From Rusavskia elegans (Eukaryota; Ascomycota; Lecanoromycetes; Teloschistales; Teloschistaceae): a DNA stretch of 64,000 nt. The notes under the pieces are model-generated. The model searched no databases and was not told the DNA's origin. It saw only the letters and a program-made list of their open reading frames with translations. The DNA lies in NCBI GenBank assembly GCA_011316305.1, contig SAUG01000027.1:62001-126000 (forward strand), given 5' to 3'. The translations under genes were made by a program, and so were the position numbers. Shown here one piece after another: positions 47,681 through 61,751 of this stretch. The stretch's first letter is position 1. Every line of letters starts with the position of its first letter.

Positions 47681-47860
47681 TGTTGAAATCATATATATGG
47701 AACATTAAGCTTAATTTACTAAGGTAGGCAGGCTTTCGTCTAAACTAAATATACAAGAAGAAGATAGCAGGACCTTAGCCCCTAGAACTACTAGGCCTGA
47801 TCGGTACTAGCGCCCTTAGCGCCTTAGTATAGCTATTATACGTAATATATACTTCGAATA
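47681..47860 (-). repeat. 3' LTR of the minus-strand copia element
   Basis: Starts TGTTGAAATC on the plus strand, which is the intact LTR end (GATTTCAACA) reversed. It ends with ...CTTCGAATA, the mutated start. About 180 bp, alike in sequence to the LTRs at 31459, 54295, 61752 and 62745. Confidence 0.8.
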
Positions 47861-49439
47861 CTTCTATATAAATAATATACTATATACGTACTAAGAATAA
47901 AAATTAAATAGACTCGCTATATACTCGCTAAAAAACCTATAGGAAAAAGAGTTTATATATAATAAAAGCGAGGTAGATAGAGTTTAGAGAGCTCCTATAG
48001 TAGATATATATTTATAAATTATAAAAATCGAAATCTAAATAAAAGAATTTAGAGCTTCTATAGCTTCTATAGTATTCTAAACCCCTTATAGTAGTAGTAT
48101 ACTTAGTAGATTACTACTATAGACACTAGTTTATTATATAGATTTATTTTTAGTATTTAAAATAAATATCGCCCGATTAAAAAAGCGTATCTAGAGCTTC
48201 GGTAATTAAAAGTACCTATCTAGTAGTAAGTTATAGGTATTATTTATTATTATTAATACCGCCGAAGTATTAAAAGGTATAGATATTATATTTCTTTTTA
48301 ACTTACTAAAGGAGCGTATACTAAATATCTATTAAAATATTATAAGCCTTTATAGATATATTAAAAATTATATCGCCTAGATAGTTCTAGATATAGAGGT
48401 ATTTACTATAGCTTCGAGGACTAATATAAGTTTTCGGATTATTAATAATTATAGCGCCCTAATAGTACTATTTCTAGAGTTCCTATAGAATTCTATAATT
48501 AATTTAGCGGTATAGTAAAAACCCCGATACGTATTTATATATTATTACTATCTAACTATAGGCGGCTAAAAATATTATAATCTTAAAAGCTATCGATATT
48601 ATTTTTTATCTAGTAGCGTTTAGATTCGAGGTTTAGATAGGATAGTATCTAAGGGTAGAGGTAAAATAGATTATTATTATAGTTTTTATAGGTAATATAA
48701 ACTCGAAAGTTATCGAATAGTTTATTAAAAATTTTAATATATATATATATAGATCGAGTTCTCTAGAAATATAGGAGGTAAAATTAAATCTTCGAGGGCT
48801 ACCTAAATCTATAACGGCTATAAACAGTATTAAATAGAAGCGTAGAATATAGGGAATTAAATAATATAATTTATATATTAGACGATATAGAATTAATAAA
48901 GATATACTCGAAAATATAGTAGTAGTAGATAGCGGGCGAAAATAAATAGCGGGTAGCTAGCGGCTAGAGCGCTAACTAGTCTATACCTATATACTAGTTC
49001 TAGAAAGTCTTATATAGAGCCCGAATAGTCTACTAGGTAGCTAAAATATATTTTACTAATATTAAAACCAATTAATATATTAAATATAATATAGAATTTA
49101 GTGGAATTTAATATAGAATTTAGTAGAATTTAGGCTAAAGGTACCCTCTTAGTATTTTACTACTAAAATAGAAGAATAAATCCGGGTATAGATAACTATA
49201 TATAGATTTCAATCGAATATACTATCGGAGAATATATAAAAGATATAGCGTTATAAAAATAATATAAATATTATTATTTAAAGGTTTAACTAACTCCTAT
49301 AATATATATTATATTTTCTAAAAATAATATTTATAGGTATATAGTAGTCGCTAGTACCCCGGAGTAAATTATATTCCGGGGGAGATTATTATTAGAAGGA
49401 TTTAATAATCTAGATAGATTATTACTATTATCGCTTAAA

Positions 49440-52400
49440 GTTTAGAACGTTTTTAGGTTTTTAAACCTAAATACTGTATAAAAAGCCTTAAATTTACTTT
49501 TATCTAGGATTTTAGTAAGCCTATTAACTACTATTTATTCCGTTAGAATATACTAAAAGTCGATAGTTTTATTAACGACTTTTTTTTATAGGAATTTAAT
49601 ATAGATATTAATAAATTTAGTATAACTATAGAACTAAAGGTTTTTAATAAAAGTAATAGCGCTCTAGTTATTATTATAGAAGGTTACCGTATCTAGAATA
49701 GTATTTAGATCCTATTTATCGATTTATAACTAATTTAGGATATAATTTAACTAAATAGCCTCTTTAGTAATTCTAGTCTCGCTATTTAACTTTATTTCGA
49801 TAGTCGATATAGCTATAGTAATTTACCGCTTAGATAACTAGCTAATAGTACCGGATCTAATATTAAAAATATACCTAGAAATAGAATAATAGATTTTATA
49901 ATTACCTACTTAATCGGCGTCGGTATATCTCTAAAGCTTTTTTAGGTCGCTTCTATAAATAAAAATAAAGTAAATCGTTTTATATAGATATTTAAAAACT
50001 CTAATAATAGCGTTCTAATAATAGCTTATAAAGTTAGACGAGTATTAACTACCGATAGAAATAGTAAAGGCGATATTAAAATAGATTCTAAATATAGTAT
50101 ATATTAAAAAGCCGATAGTATTCTAATATTTATATTTTATTAGTAGAAAATAGTCCTAGTTAGTAGGGATAGTTTCTAAATAAAGGTCGAAATCTATAGA
50201 GATAGAAATATTATTTTTATAGATAGCGAAGCTATAATCTTTTAGAAGCTATTTAATATAGATAGTTTAGTTTAATTAAATAGTACGGAGTACCCGGTTC
50301 CTTATAATTTTTATACCGAGGTAGAAATAAATAGGGCCTAAATTTAATATTTAAAAATATTTATTTAGATATATTTTAATATTATTAAATTTCCAATAAC
50401 TATTACTATATAGAAAGATATTATTAATATAAATACTAATAATAATTATACTATTATAGAAAATACTATAATCGGACTCTAGAAATTTTAAGCCGATAAT
50501 AGTAAAGAATTAAGTAAGATAATAGTACTAGACCCGAGATAACTATTTAAGACTATAAAGGACTTTCCGGAGCTTATATATTATATTAAAGTCGTTAAAA
50601 CCAGTAGAATATAATATATAGATAATTTTATCTATATAATTATAGAGGAAGGCAGGTTTAATATCTATTTAATTAAGCTCTAGGCTATAGATAGTAGCTA
50701 TAGTAAAAATAGCTTTATATAATATTAGCTTAATAATAGAAGTAAAAATTTTATTAAAATTAATACCGGCTTTCTATTTGAAACTATAAATAATCTAGTA
50801 AATCTTAAAACGTATAATTTTACTATTAGCGTCCCTTTTAATTTTATATATTTATTTACCTTCTAGAAAATATTTTATAGAAGGTATTAATACCTTAGTA
50901 TATAGTTTCTAAATATTATTTAGTTCTAATAAAATTAATTTTTCTTCTATAGCTTTATACTATTTATCGGCGTAGGATAGTTCTATAATCTCTTAATATA
51001 ACTAAAGTTTAGAAAGATCTAATACTATACCTTTTTTTATAATACTAATAAATATATAGATATTTATAAATAGATCTAGCGAGGAATAATTATAATTATC
51101 TAGTATCCGGAATTCGAAGTAAATATATAGAACTTTAAAAAAAGATTAGATAGTATAATCGGTTTATAGATAAGATATAATAGTTTAAAAATAATATAGT
51201 AATATATCGGAATCGGAATCCGAATCCGAATTATTAACTTCGGTAATATAAAAACTATTAGGTAAGTTAGCTAGTAATAGAGTTTAACTATAGATAAAAG
51301 GAATTTAGTAAAATACTAGAATTTAATAAAAAGGAACTATTAGTTTAGATATTAATAGAAGGTTACTAGATTATAACTATAACCTCCGAAAATTGGACCT
51401 TTTATTAGTATACTATCGTTTCCGTAGAAATTACTATTTATTTTTAGATTTTTCTAATTTCTATAGATCTAATAAATCTAAATTTTAACCTATCTCTTTA
51501 AATATTATAGAAGAGGCGCGGATAATTTTATTCTAAAAATTTAATAGTTTATTAATAATATTATTAAAATAACTAACTAAAATATATTTATAGCTTCGAT
51601 TATAAAACTTCCGAATTTTTTTACTATATATTAGATATATTATAGAACCTAGAATATAGAATCGATTTAAATCTAGAAGTTTACTATATTCCTTTTTATA
51701 TAAGATTATATCTAATTTACTACTAGATAATCGGAAGTATAGAAAAATAGTAGTTTTAATAAATAATAGCGAATATTTCTTACTAAGGCCGCTAAAAACT
51801 AATATAGGATAGGCTTTATAAATTAATATTTATCTAAAACGTCCGGAAGTATCGTTCTATTATAGATTATTAAATATAGATAGTTCCTATTAGATATTTT
51901 AATTAGTAAAGCTTTTAGATATAATATAGCTTCTAAATTTATTATCGCTATAAAAATATTTAATAATAAAAATACCTTTTTTATTATAGGCGTAGAAATA
52001 GTTTTAGTATTCGAAGATTTTAGAGTTATCTTTTAATTTAGTTATATAGATACCGTATTTCTAGATATTATTATCTAAAAGAGTAAATATATATTAGCTT
52101 CTATTATATTCTACTAGAACTTTATTTTCTCGAATAGGTCCTATATAGTTAGTATAAATAAGGTCTATAGAACCGTTACCGGGGCGGATATAGCTCCTAT
52201 AAAGCTATTTATATTACTTACCTAGAATATAAACCTTATAGAAATCGGATTTAGATTTAGAAATTTTAAATAAATCGATCCCGATAGATATATTTACTAG
52301 TTTATATAAATTCTGGATACCTAGGTATCTAAGCCGGATATATTAGATATTTTCTATTTCTACTAATATTTTAGCGAGGGCCTTTAAAGCTATATTAATA

Positions 52401-54285
52401 AAGATAAAAATAAAGATAGAAAAAAAAAAGAAATAAAAGAAAATTTTATAAGGCCGCGCTATATAGTATTAATATCTAATTAAAATAGACCTTGATATAT
52501 ATAGATAGTTAATATTAAATCCGGAATACTAAAACTAAAGCTAAAACTATAGTTTTTAATAATTATTTTAATATCTATCTTCTAAATTTATAATATTAAT
52601 AGAAGGTTAGTATTAGACCCGGGGATATAAAAGATATTATAGAATTCTATAGGGCGGTATCTACTATTAATAAAGTAGTTAAATATAATAGTACTTTTAG
52701 TAATCGGTCGGAAACTAATAGCGCTACCGATACTAGTTATAGACTTATTCTAGATAGATCTTATACTAGATTAAATAAAAAGGTACTACTAGAAAGTAGT
52801 ATATTAGTTATAGATATAGTAAAATATCTAACTATTAGTAAAATCCAGTTTATTTAATAAAGCCGATAAGGCTATAGAAATAAAAATTATAAAATTAAAA
52901 TTAGTAGGGGCCGGTACTACTATAATAAAATTCTAATAGTTTTTTAGATTCGGTAGATTTATTTTTAGACTTATTATTTTTAGATTTATTATTTTTACTA
53001 TTTTTACTATTTTTACTATTTTTACTATCTTTACTATCTTTACTATCCTTTTTTTTACTACCTTTACCTCTATTACTATTACCTTTTTAGCGTTTACTAC
53101 CGCTGTTTTTTTACTTTTCTACTATCTAAGTCTTCTTTAATTTAGAATATAGGCTATAGTAGATATCCTTTATATAGCTATTTTAATTATAGTAGAAATA
53201 GTAGTTAATTTTTATAACTCGCTTATTCGGGTTATTTATAGATAGGAAAGCTTTAGTTCTAGTAATAGTAGACTCGCTATTACTATATTAGTAATACTTT
53301 TTACTAATAGTATTACTATATTAGTAATACTTTTTACTAATAGTATTACTAATAATTTTATCTAAAGTAATTATTTTCTATTTTTATTTATTTTTATTAC
53401 TAATGATAATATTACTTTAGATAAATAAGGTCTAGAAATAGCTAAAAGCGGCTTTAAAGCCCTAAAAGAATTTTAAAATAAAAAGGCTTTCTAAAATAAT
53501 AACGCCTATAGCTAAAATTTTATTAGTAAATTCGCGAAATTTAATTATATAAACCTCTATATTCTCGAAAGAACTATTATAATAGAAGGTATCTAGCTAG
53601 GTATTAAATTCTATAAATTTACCGGTACTATAGATTCTATATTATATCTAGAATTTATCTAGTATCTTTTTAGTATCTAATATAATATTTTTAATTAAGT
53701 TTTTAGTATTAGTACTATAGGATATCTAAATTATTATATAGATATATTCTATCCGTTCTTCTTTATAGTTAGAAAGAACTAAAAATAAAGAACTTTTAGT
53801 AGCGGCTTAGAAGTTATTAAAAACAAGGTAGGCTATAATAACTTCCTTCTAATTTTTATAATCCGAGCAGGTTTCGAGCTTCGGGACTATATTAATAGAG
53901 TAGCTAGAACCCCCTAACTTAATATTATCTATAGTTAATATTAAAGGGGTAGATATATTACTAAATTTAGTATTAGACTATAGAATATCGTAAAAAATAG
54001 CGTTATAGAAAAAAGAATCTAAAAAAAGACCTAAAGGCGAATATCCGAGAAATATAATAATTTCGAAGCTAAATAAATTACTTAGGCTTAAAAGTATTAG
54101 AAAAAAACTAAAAGCTATAAAAAGGTCCGGATCGTTTTCGAATATAATAAAATATAACTATAATAGATAGTAATTAGAGTTTAGATATAGATAGTTCTAG
54201 ATAGTAAAGTCGATTTACTATTAGTTATATAGGAGCCTATAGTTATTAATAGAAAATTAGAAGTTATAGGCAGTTTAGTTTACCC
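49440..54285 (-). pseudogene. degraded copia gag-pol, minus strand
   Basis: Reverse complement of the gag-pol region of the plus-strand element. The RT catalytic box lies at about 50420-50440 and reads Y-I-N-N instead of Y-V-D-D, consistent with G-to-A changes in both Asp codons. RNase H and 3' pol sequences lie toward 49440, and gag toward 54285. The 5' leader lies beyond the nested element (61933-62744). Many TAG/TAA stops; no function is possible. Confidence 0.75.
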
Positions 54286-54294
54286 GGAGGTTAT

Positions 54295-54470
54295 TGTTGG
54301 AAGTACGTGTTACGTATAACAGCTGTACTAAGATACCAAGGGCGCTAGTACCGATTAGGTCTAGTAGCTCTCGGCGCTAAGGCCCTGCTACCTCCTTCTT
54401 ATATACTTAGTCTAGGCGAAAACCTACTTTAGTAAAAAAAGCTTAATATTCTATATATATAATTTTAATA
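54295..54470 (+). repeat. 5' LTR of the plus-strand copia element
   Basis: 176 bp, starts TGTTGGAAGTACG and ends AATTTTAATA (from GATTTCAACA). The TG start is intact and the CA end mutated, the reverse of its 3' LTR. It contains a 'ggcgctagtaccga' block and a C/T-rich 'gctacctccttcttatat' segment shared by all LTRs. Confidence 0.85.
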
Positions 54471-54484
54471 GGTTATAAACCCGG
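54471..54484 (+). promoter_or_regulatory. primer binding site, half-tRNA-iMet type
   Basis: GGTTATAAACCCGG directly follows the 5' LTR. With two G-to-A changes undone it would match the complement of the anticodon arm of initiator Met tRNA (GGTTATGAGCCCGG), the primer region used by Drosophila copia, not the tRNA 3' end. The same site is found at 32076 and, on the minus strand, at 62731-62744. Confidence 0.65.
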
Positions 54485-55399
54485 AAGCTCTAGCCGAATT
54501 AGTTTATAATAGTTATTATTATTATTCGCGAGTATTATATCTTTATATTTAACTTCTTTATATTTTTATCGAATCTTCTTTCCTATCTACCCTTTAATAG
54601 ATCCGATATATATTATTAAACCGTATAAAGTATTTAATACGGCGAACGATAAAATCTATAGTTATACTACTATCTATAAGTACCCCGGTAACTGCCGAAA
54701 TTATAAATAGCTAAATAGATCCCTTTTATTTTACTTTACGACCTCTTCTAGCCGCTTAAACTACTAACCTCTTTACTTTCGGATAGAACTATTAAGTCGC
54801 TAATTTACTATATATAGATATATTACTATAGGAATATTATACTAGGTATAGTAATTAGGCCTTTAAAATTAAATCTTTATAATTATTAGTCTTATATCCT
54901 GCCGCCTAGCTAATACTAGTTATCGGCGTATATCCTATAGCTGCTAGCTATTATAAATAAATACGGGAAGCGACTGCCTAGCTAATTTAATATAGGCTAG
55001 GACCTCTATAAAATAGGGGGCTAGTAGACTATATTCCTAGCTATCGTATCTTTCCTAACCTCCTAATAGTCTAAGCGAGTACTTACTATTCCTAAACTAA
55101 CTACTATTCGCTTCTAGAACTTAGAGCTATCGAGCCTAGCCTTGGTTTTACTAGCTATATTATCTAGTCCTAAGCAGTATAAGAACTCGAAGCCTCCTAC
55201 TTATTACTAAGGACTATTATTATATCGTTTTACCTTTTAAAGCTTTATCTAACCTATTCTAAACCTTATATCTACCTCTATATTATTATTATTATTAAAG
55301 CCTTATACTAATCCTCGTAACCTTAAAAGTTTTAAATAATATTTTTTTTAAGGACTATCTAATAACCTCCGGGTAAGCTAAACTATCTATAACTTCTAA

Positions 55400-56670
55400 T
55401 TCTTTATCGAAGACTATAGGCTCCTTTATAACTAATAATAAATTAACCTTACTATCCAGGGCTACCTATACCCGGACTCTAATTATTACCTATTAATATT
55501 ACCCTCTATTATATCTAAAAACGATCTAGACCTCTTTATAGCTCTTAGTCCCCTTCCGATACTTCTAAGCCCGAGTAACTTATTCGGCCTCGAAGTTATT
55601 ATTCTTCTAGGCTACTCGCCGCCTAGATCCCCTACTACGTCCGACTTCTATAGCGCTACTTTTTATAGAACTCTAACTTAGTCTAGTACTAAGTTTAGTA
55701 ATATATCTACCCTTATATTAACTATAGATAATACTAAGCTAGGGGGTTCCGGCTACCCTATTAATATAGTTCTAAAGCTCGAGACCCGCTCGGACTATAA
55801 AAACTAGGAAGAAGGTATTATAGCCTACTATATTTTTAATAACCTCTAAACCGCTATTAAAGGCCTTCTACTTCTAGGTACTTCCGAGTATAAGGAAGAA
55901 TATATAGAACGCGCCTATATAGTAATTAAGACGACCTATAGTATTAATACTAAAAATCTTATTAAAGATATTATATTAGATACTAAAAAGATACTAGATT
56001 AACTCTAGATATAATATAGAATCTATAGTACCGGTAAGTTTATAGAACTTAACGTCTAGCTAGATATCCTCTATTATAATAGTTCTTTCGAGAATATAAA
56101 AGCCTATATAGCTAAATTTCGCGAATTTACTAATAAGATTTTAGCTATAGACGTTACTATTTTAAAAAGCCTTTTTATTTTAAAATTCCTTTAGGACCTT
56201 AGTACCTCTTTTAGCTACTTCTAGACCTCGTTTACTTAAAGTAATATTATCGTTAGAGATAAAGATAGGCGAAAATAGAAGGTAGTTATTCTAAATAAAA
56301 CTATTAATACTACCGTTAGTAAAGAGTATCGCTATTATAGTAGTACCGAGTCTACTACTACTAGAACTAAGGCCTTCCTATCTATAAATAACCCGAATAA
56401 GTAAATTATTAAAGTCGACTACTATTTCTACTATAACCGAGACGGCTATATAAAGGATACCTACTATAGCCTATATCCTAAATTAAAGAAGGCTTAGATA
56501 GTAGATAAATAGAAGAACGGCGGTAGTAAATACTAGAAGAGTAATAGCGGTAATAAAGGTAAAGGCGGTAAAAAAAAGGATAGTAAAGATAGTAAAAATA
56601 ATAAATCTAAAAATAATAAATCTAAGAATAAGCCTACTAAGTCTAAAAAATTACTAAACTTTATTATAGT
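55400..56670 (+). pseudogene. degraded copia gag
   Basis: A frame near 55970-56240 reads the copia Gag core (the UBN2 type), with the block ENIKAYIAKFREFTNKIL around 56090-56140. At 56419-56466 there is a zinc-knuckle-like stretch in which the expected Cys and His positions are now Tyr (TAC/TAT), the direct result of G-to-A or C-to-T changes: Y-x2-Y-x4-Y-x4-Y spacing matches C-x2-C-x4-H-x4-C. A Lys/Ser/Asn-rich tail follows. Many stops. Confidence 0.7.
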
Positions 56671-56689
56671 AGTACCGGCCCCTACTAAC

Positions 56690-59600
56690 TTTAGCTTTAT
56701 AACTTTTACTCCTACGGCCTTATCGGCCTTATTAAATAAACTAGACCTTACTAACGGTTAGATATTTAACTATACCTATAACTATTATACTACCTTCTAG
56801 CGGTACTTCTTTATTAAATCTACTATAAAACCTATTTAAAGCGAGCCTATAACCGGTATTAGGAGTACTATTAGCTTCCGACTAATCGCTAAAGGTACTA
56901 TTATACTTAATTACTTTATTAATAGTAAATACTACCCTATAGAATTCTATAACGTCCTTTATATTTCTAGGTCCGGCGCTAATCTACTATTAATATTATA
57001 AATTTAGAAGATAGGTACTAAAGTAATTATTAAAGATTCTAGTTTTAACTTTAGTTTTAGTATTCCGGATTTAATATTAACTACCTATATATACGAAGGT
57101 CTATTCCTACTAAATATTAATACTATATAGCGCGGCCTTATAAAATCTTTTTCTATTTTTTTTTCTATTTTTTTTTCTTTTTTTTTTCTATCTTCGTCTT
57201 TATCTTTATTAATACCCGATATAGCTTTAAAGGCCTATACTAAAATATCGGTAGAAGTAGAAAGTATCTAGTATACCCGGCTTAGATACTTTAGTAACTA
57301 GAACTTATATAAATTAGCGAATATATTTATAGGAATCGACCTATTTAAAATCTCTAAATCTAAATCCGATTTCTATAAAACTTATATTCTAGGTAAATAA
57401 TATAATTAGTTTTATAGGGGCTATATCCGCCTCGGTAGCGGCCCTATAGACTTTATTTACGCTAATTATATAGGTCCTATTTAAAAAGGTAAAGTTCTAG
57501 TTATATATAATAGGAGCTAATATATCTTTACCTTTCTAGATAATAATACCTAGAAGTATAGTATCTATATAACTAAATTAAAAGACGCCCCCGAAACCCT
57601 AGAATACTAGAACTACTTCTATACCTATAATAAAAAAGGTATCTTTATTATTAAACGTTTTTATAGCGATAACGAATTTAGGAGCTATATTATATCTAAA
57701 AGCTTTACTAATAAAGATATCTAGTAGGAATCTACTATACCTAATAATCTATAATAGAATAGTATATCTGAACGTTTCGGGCAGATACTAATATATAAAG
57801 CCTACCCTATATTAGTTTATAGCAGCTTTAGTAAGAAATATTAGCCGCTATTTATTAAAGCTACTACCTTTTTATACTTCCGATTATCTAGTAGTAAATT
57901 AGGTATAACCCTATATAAAAAGGAATATAGTAAACCTCTAGATTTAAACCGACTCTATATTCTAGGTTCCGCAGCGTACCTAATATATAATAAAAAGATT
58001 CGGAAATTCTATAATCGGAACTATAAATATACCTTAGTCGGTTACTTTAGCGATACTATCTATAAACTATTAAACCCTTAAAATAAAGTTATTCGCGCCT
58101 CTTCTATAGTATTTAAAAAAATAGATTAAAACCTAGATTTATTAGATCTATAGAAGTTAGAAAAATTAGAAGATAAACTTTAATAGTAGCTTCCGCGGAA
58201 ACGGCAGCGTACTAATAGGAAGTCTAATCTTAAAAAGTTATAACTATAACCTAGTAATCTCCTTTTAATATCTAAACTAATAGCTCCTCCGATACTTTAT
58301 CGGACTCCTTTTATTTATAGTTAAACTCCTTTACCGGCTAACCTACCCGCTAGACTTTATATTACCGAAGTTAATAATTCCGAATTAGACTCTAATAAGT
58401 TACCGCCCCGTCTTTAGACTATTATACCTCGCCTATAGACCGACTATACTATCTAATCCTTTATTAAAGTCCTATATAACTACCCCGAATTCCGGGTACT
58501 AGATAATTATAATCGTTCCTCGCTAGATCTAATTATAAATATCTATATATTTATTAATATTACGAAAAAAGGTACTATATTAGACCCTTCCGAACCCTAG
58601 TTATATAAGGAAACTATAGATTTATTCTATACCGATAAATAGTATAAGGCTATAGAAAAAGAACTAGTATCGTTAGAACTAAACGATATATAGATACTAT
58701 ATACTAAGGTATTACTACCTTCTATAAAATATTTCCTAGGGGGTAAATAGATATATAAAATTAAAAGGGATACTAATAATAAGATTATACGCTTTAAAGC
58801 TCGCTAAGTTATTTATAGCTTTAAATAGGAAGCCGGCGTCGATTTTAATAAAACCTTCGCTTCTATTATTAAGCTAATATTATATAAAGCTATTTTCGCT
58901 ATAGCTGCCGTCTATAGTCTAGAGCTTAATTAAATAGATATTAAAACGGCCTTTCTCTACGGTTATATCGATAAGATTATCTACGTATAATATCCTACTG
59001 GTTTCGGCGACTCTAATATAATATATAAACTTCGGAAGGCCTTCTATAATCTTAAATAGTCGCTTTAAATCTAGTACCGCTATTTTACTAAATTCTTCGC
59101 TACTATTAGCTTTAAACCTCTAGAGTCCGATTATAGTATCTTTTATAATAGTATAATTATTATCGGCGTTTATATTAATAATATCCTTCTATATAGCGCT
59201 AGTCGTTAGAACCTCGATAATATTAAAATATATCTAAACGAATATTTTTAAATATTAGATCTAGGCCCCGTTAACTTCTACCTCGGTATAAAGATTATTA
59301 GGAACCGGGAACTCCGTACTATTTAGTTAAGCTAAACTATTTATATTAAATAAATTCTAAAAGATTATAGTTTTACTATCTATAAAGATAATATTTCTAC
59401 TCCTATAGATTCCGGCCTTTATTTAGAAACCGCCCCCGCTAATTAGGACTACCCCCTGCCGATAAAATATAAATATTAGAACGCTATCGGCTCTTTAATA
59501 TATACTATATTTAGAACCCGCCCCGATATTACCTTTACTATTTTTATTATTAGCCGATACTCGTCTAATTCTATAAGCTACTACTAGAACGCCGTTACTA

Positions 59601-60200
59601 GAATCTTTAAATACCTATATAGAACGGCTTACTTTATTTTTATCTATAGAAGCGACCTATAGAAGTTTCGGGGGTATACTAATACCGATTAGGCAGGTAA
59701 CTATAAAATCTATCGTTCTACCTTTAAATATATCTTCGATATTAGATCCGGCGCTATTAACTAGTTATCTAAACGGTAAGTAACTATAGCTATATTAACT
59801 ACCGAAGTAGAATTAGATAGAAAAACTAGAACTACTAAAGAAGCTATTTAGTTAAGTTATATCCTAAGTTAGCTATTAATTAATAAGCAGGATCTAAATA
59901 CTATCCTAGATATAATAACCTTCTATAGTAATAATTAGGGCGCTATTACTTTTACTAAGAACCTTTAGTTCTATAGCCGTACTAAATATATTAATATCTA
60001 CGTTAAATTCCTATAGAAGAAAGTCGTTAATAAAATTATTAACCTTTAGTATATTCTAACGGAGTAAATAGTTACTAATAGGCTTACTAAAGCCCTAGAT
60101 AAAGGTAAATTTAAGGCTTTCCGTACAGCGCTTAGGCTTAAAAACCTAAAAATACTCTAAACCTTAAATAATAATAGTAATAATCCGTCTAAATTATAAA
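56690..60200 (+). pseudogene. degraded copia pol (integrase, RT, RNase H)
   Basis: Integrase core: the frame at 57450-57680 shows an Asp-bearing DFIYANYIGP block and, at about 57655, KRFYSDNEF (family: RSDNGGEF). Reverse transcriptase: IDIKTAFLYGYIDKIIYV at about 58930-58990 and the catalytic box VYINN at 59168-59182 (family: YVDD). RNase H: LTTEVE at about 59798 (family: TTEAEY), with downstream residues mutated. The order and motifs place it in Ty1/copia. The Asp-to-Asn changes in the RT box and numerous stops mean it is inactive. Confidence 0.8.
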
Positions 60201-60659
60201 AATCCTTCTAATAATAATTTCCCCCGGAATATAATTAACTCCGGGGTATTAGCGATTACTATATACCTATAAGTATTATCTTTAGAAAATATAACGTATA
60301 TTAAAGGGGGTAGTTAAGCCTCTAAATAACTTTAGGTCCTATAGGCCTATCTATATAGTACCTATATCGTTTTTAAATCGCTATACCCTTTATATACTCT
60401 CTAATAGTATATTTAATCGAAATCCGTATATAATTATTTATATCCGGATTTATTCTTCTATTTTAGTAGTAAAATACTAAAAGTATACCTTTAGTCTAAA
60501 CCCTGCTAAATTCTATATTAAATTTAATATATTAACTAGTTTTAATACTAGTTAAAGTATTTCTAGCTATCTAGTAGTTATTTAGGCTCTATATAAGGCT
60601 TTTCGGAGCTAGTATAAGTATACTATAATTAGCGCCCTAGCTACTAGCCGCCCGCTATA

Positions 60660-61480
60660 TAATTTCGCCCGCTATCTACTACTACTACTTTTTCGAGTAT
60701 ATCTTTACTAATTCTATACCGTCTAATATATAAGTTATACCGTTCGACTCTTTATACTTTATATTTCTATTTAATACTACTTACAGCTGTTATAGATTTA
60801 GGTAGCCTTCGAAGATTTAACTTTACCTCCCGTATTTCTAGAGAGCTCGACCTATATATATATATCAAAGTATTTAATAGACTATTTAATAACTTTCGAG
60901 CTTATATCGCCTATATAAACTATAATAATAATCTATCCTACTTCTACCCTCGGGTACTATTTTACCTAAGCCTCGAATCTAAGCGCTATTAGGTAATAGA
61001 TAATATTAATAGCTTTTAGGATTATAATATCTTTAGCCGCCTATAGCTAGATAGTAATAATATATAAATACGTATCGGGGTCTTCGCTACCTAGCCGTAC
61101 CGCTAAATTAACTATAGGATTCTATAGGAATTCCAGGAATAGTATTATTAGGGCGCCGTAATCGTTAATAATCCGAAAACTTATATTAATCCTTAAAGCT
61201 ATAGTAAGTACCTCTATATCTAAGACTACCTAGGCGATATAACCTTTAATATATCTATAAGAGCTTATAACGTCCTAATAGGTATTTAGTATATACTCTT
61301 TTAATAAGTTAAAAAAAAATATAATATCTATACTCTTTAGTACTTTAGTAGTATTAATAATAACCGATAATACCTATAACTTACTATTAGATAGGTACTT
61401 TTAATCGCCGAAGCCCTAGATATACCTTTCTAATCGGGCGATATCCGTTTTAAATACTTTAAATAAATCTATATTATAAA
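60660..61480 (+). pseudogene. extra reading frame between copia pol and 3' LTR
   Basis: A frame open from about 60668 to 60990 and continuing with TAG/TAA stops only to about 61480. Readable blocks: SLRRFNFTSRISRELDLYIY, FNNFRAYIAYINYNNN, LGDITFNISIRAYNVLIGI. Ty1/copia elements normally have no gene here. The minus-strand element carries the same sequence near 48080-48960, so it is a family trait. Function unknown: an envelope-like protein or a captured host gene are possibilities, but no signal peptide or transmembrane stretch is clear. Confidence 0.5.
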
Positions 61481-61751
61481 CTAGTACTTATACTAGTACT
61501 CTACTAAGTATACTACTACTATAGGAGGTTCAGGGTACTATAGAAGCTATAGGAAGCTCTAATTTTCTTTTATTTAGATTTCGATTTTTATAATTTATAT
61601 ATATATATCTACTATAGGAGCTTTTCTAACTTTATCTACCTCGCCTTTATTATATATAAACTCTTTTTCCTACGGGTTTTTTAGCGAGTATATAGTAAGT
61701 CTATTTAATTTTTACCCTCGGTATATATATAGTATATTATTCGTATAGGAA

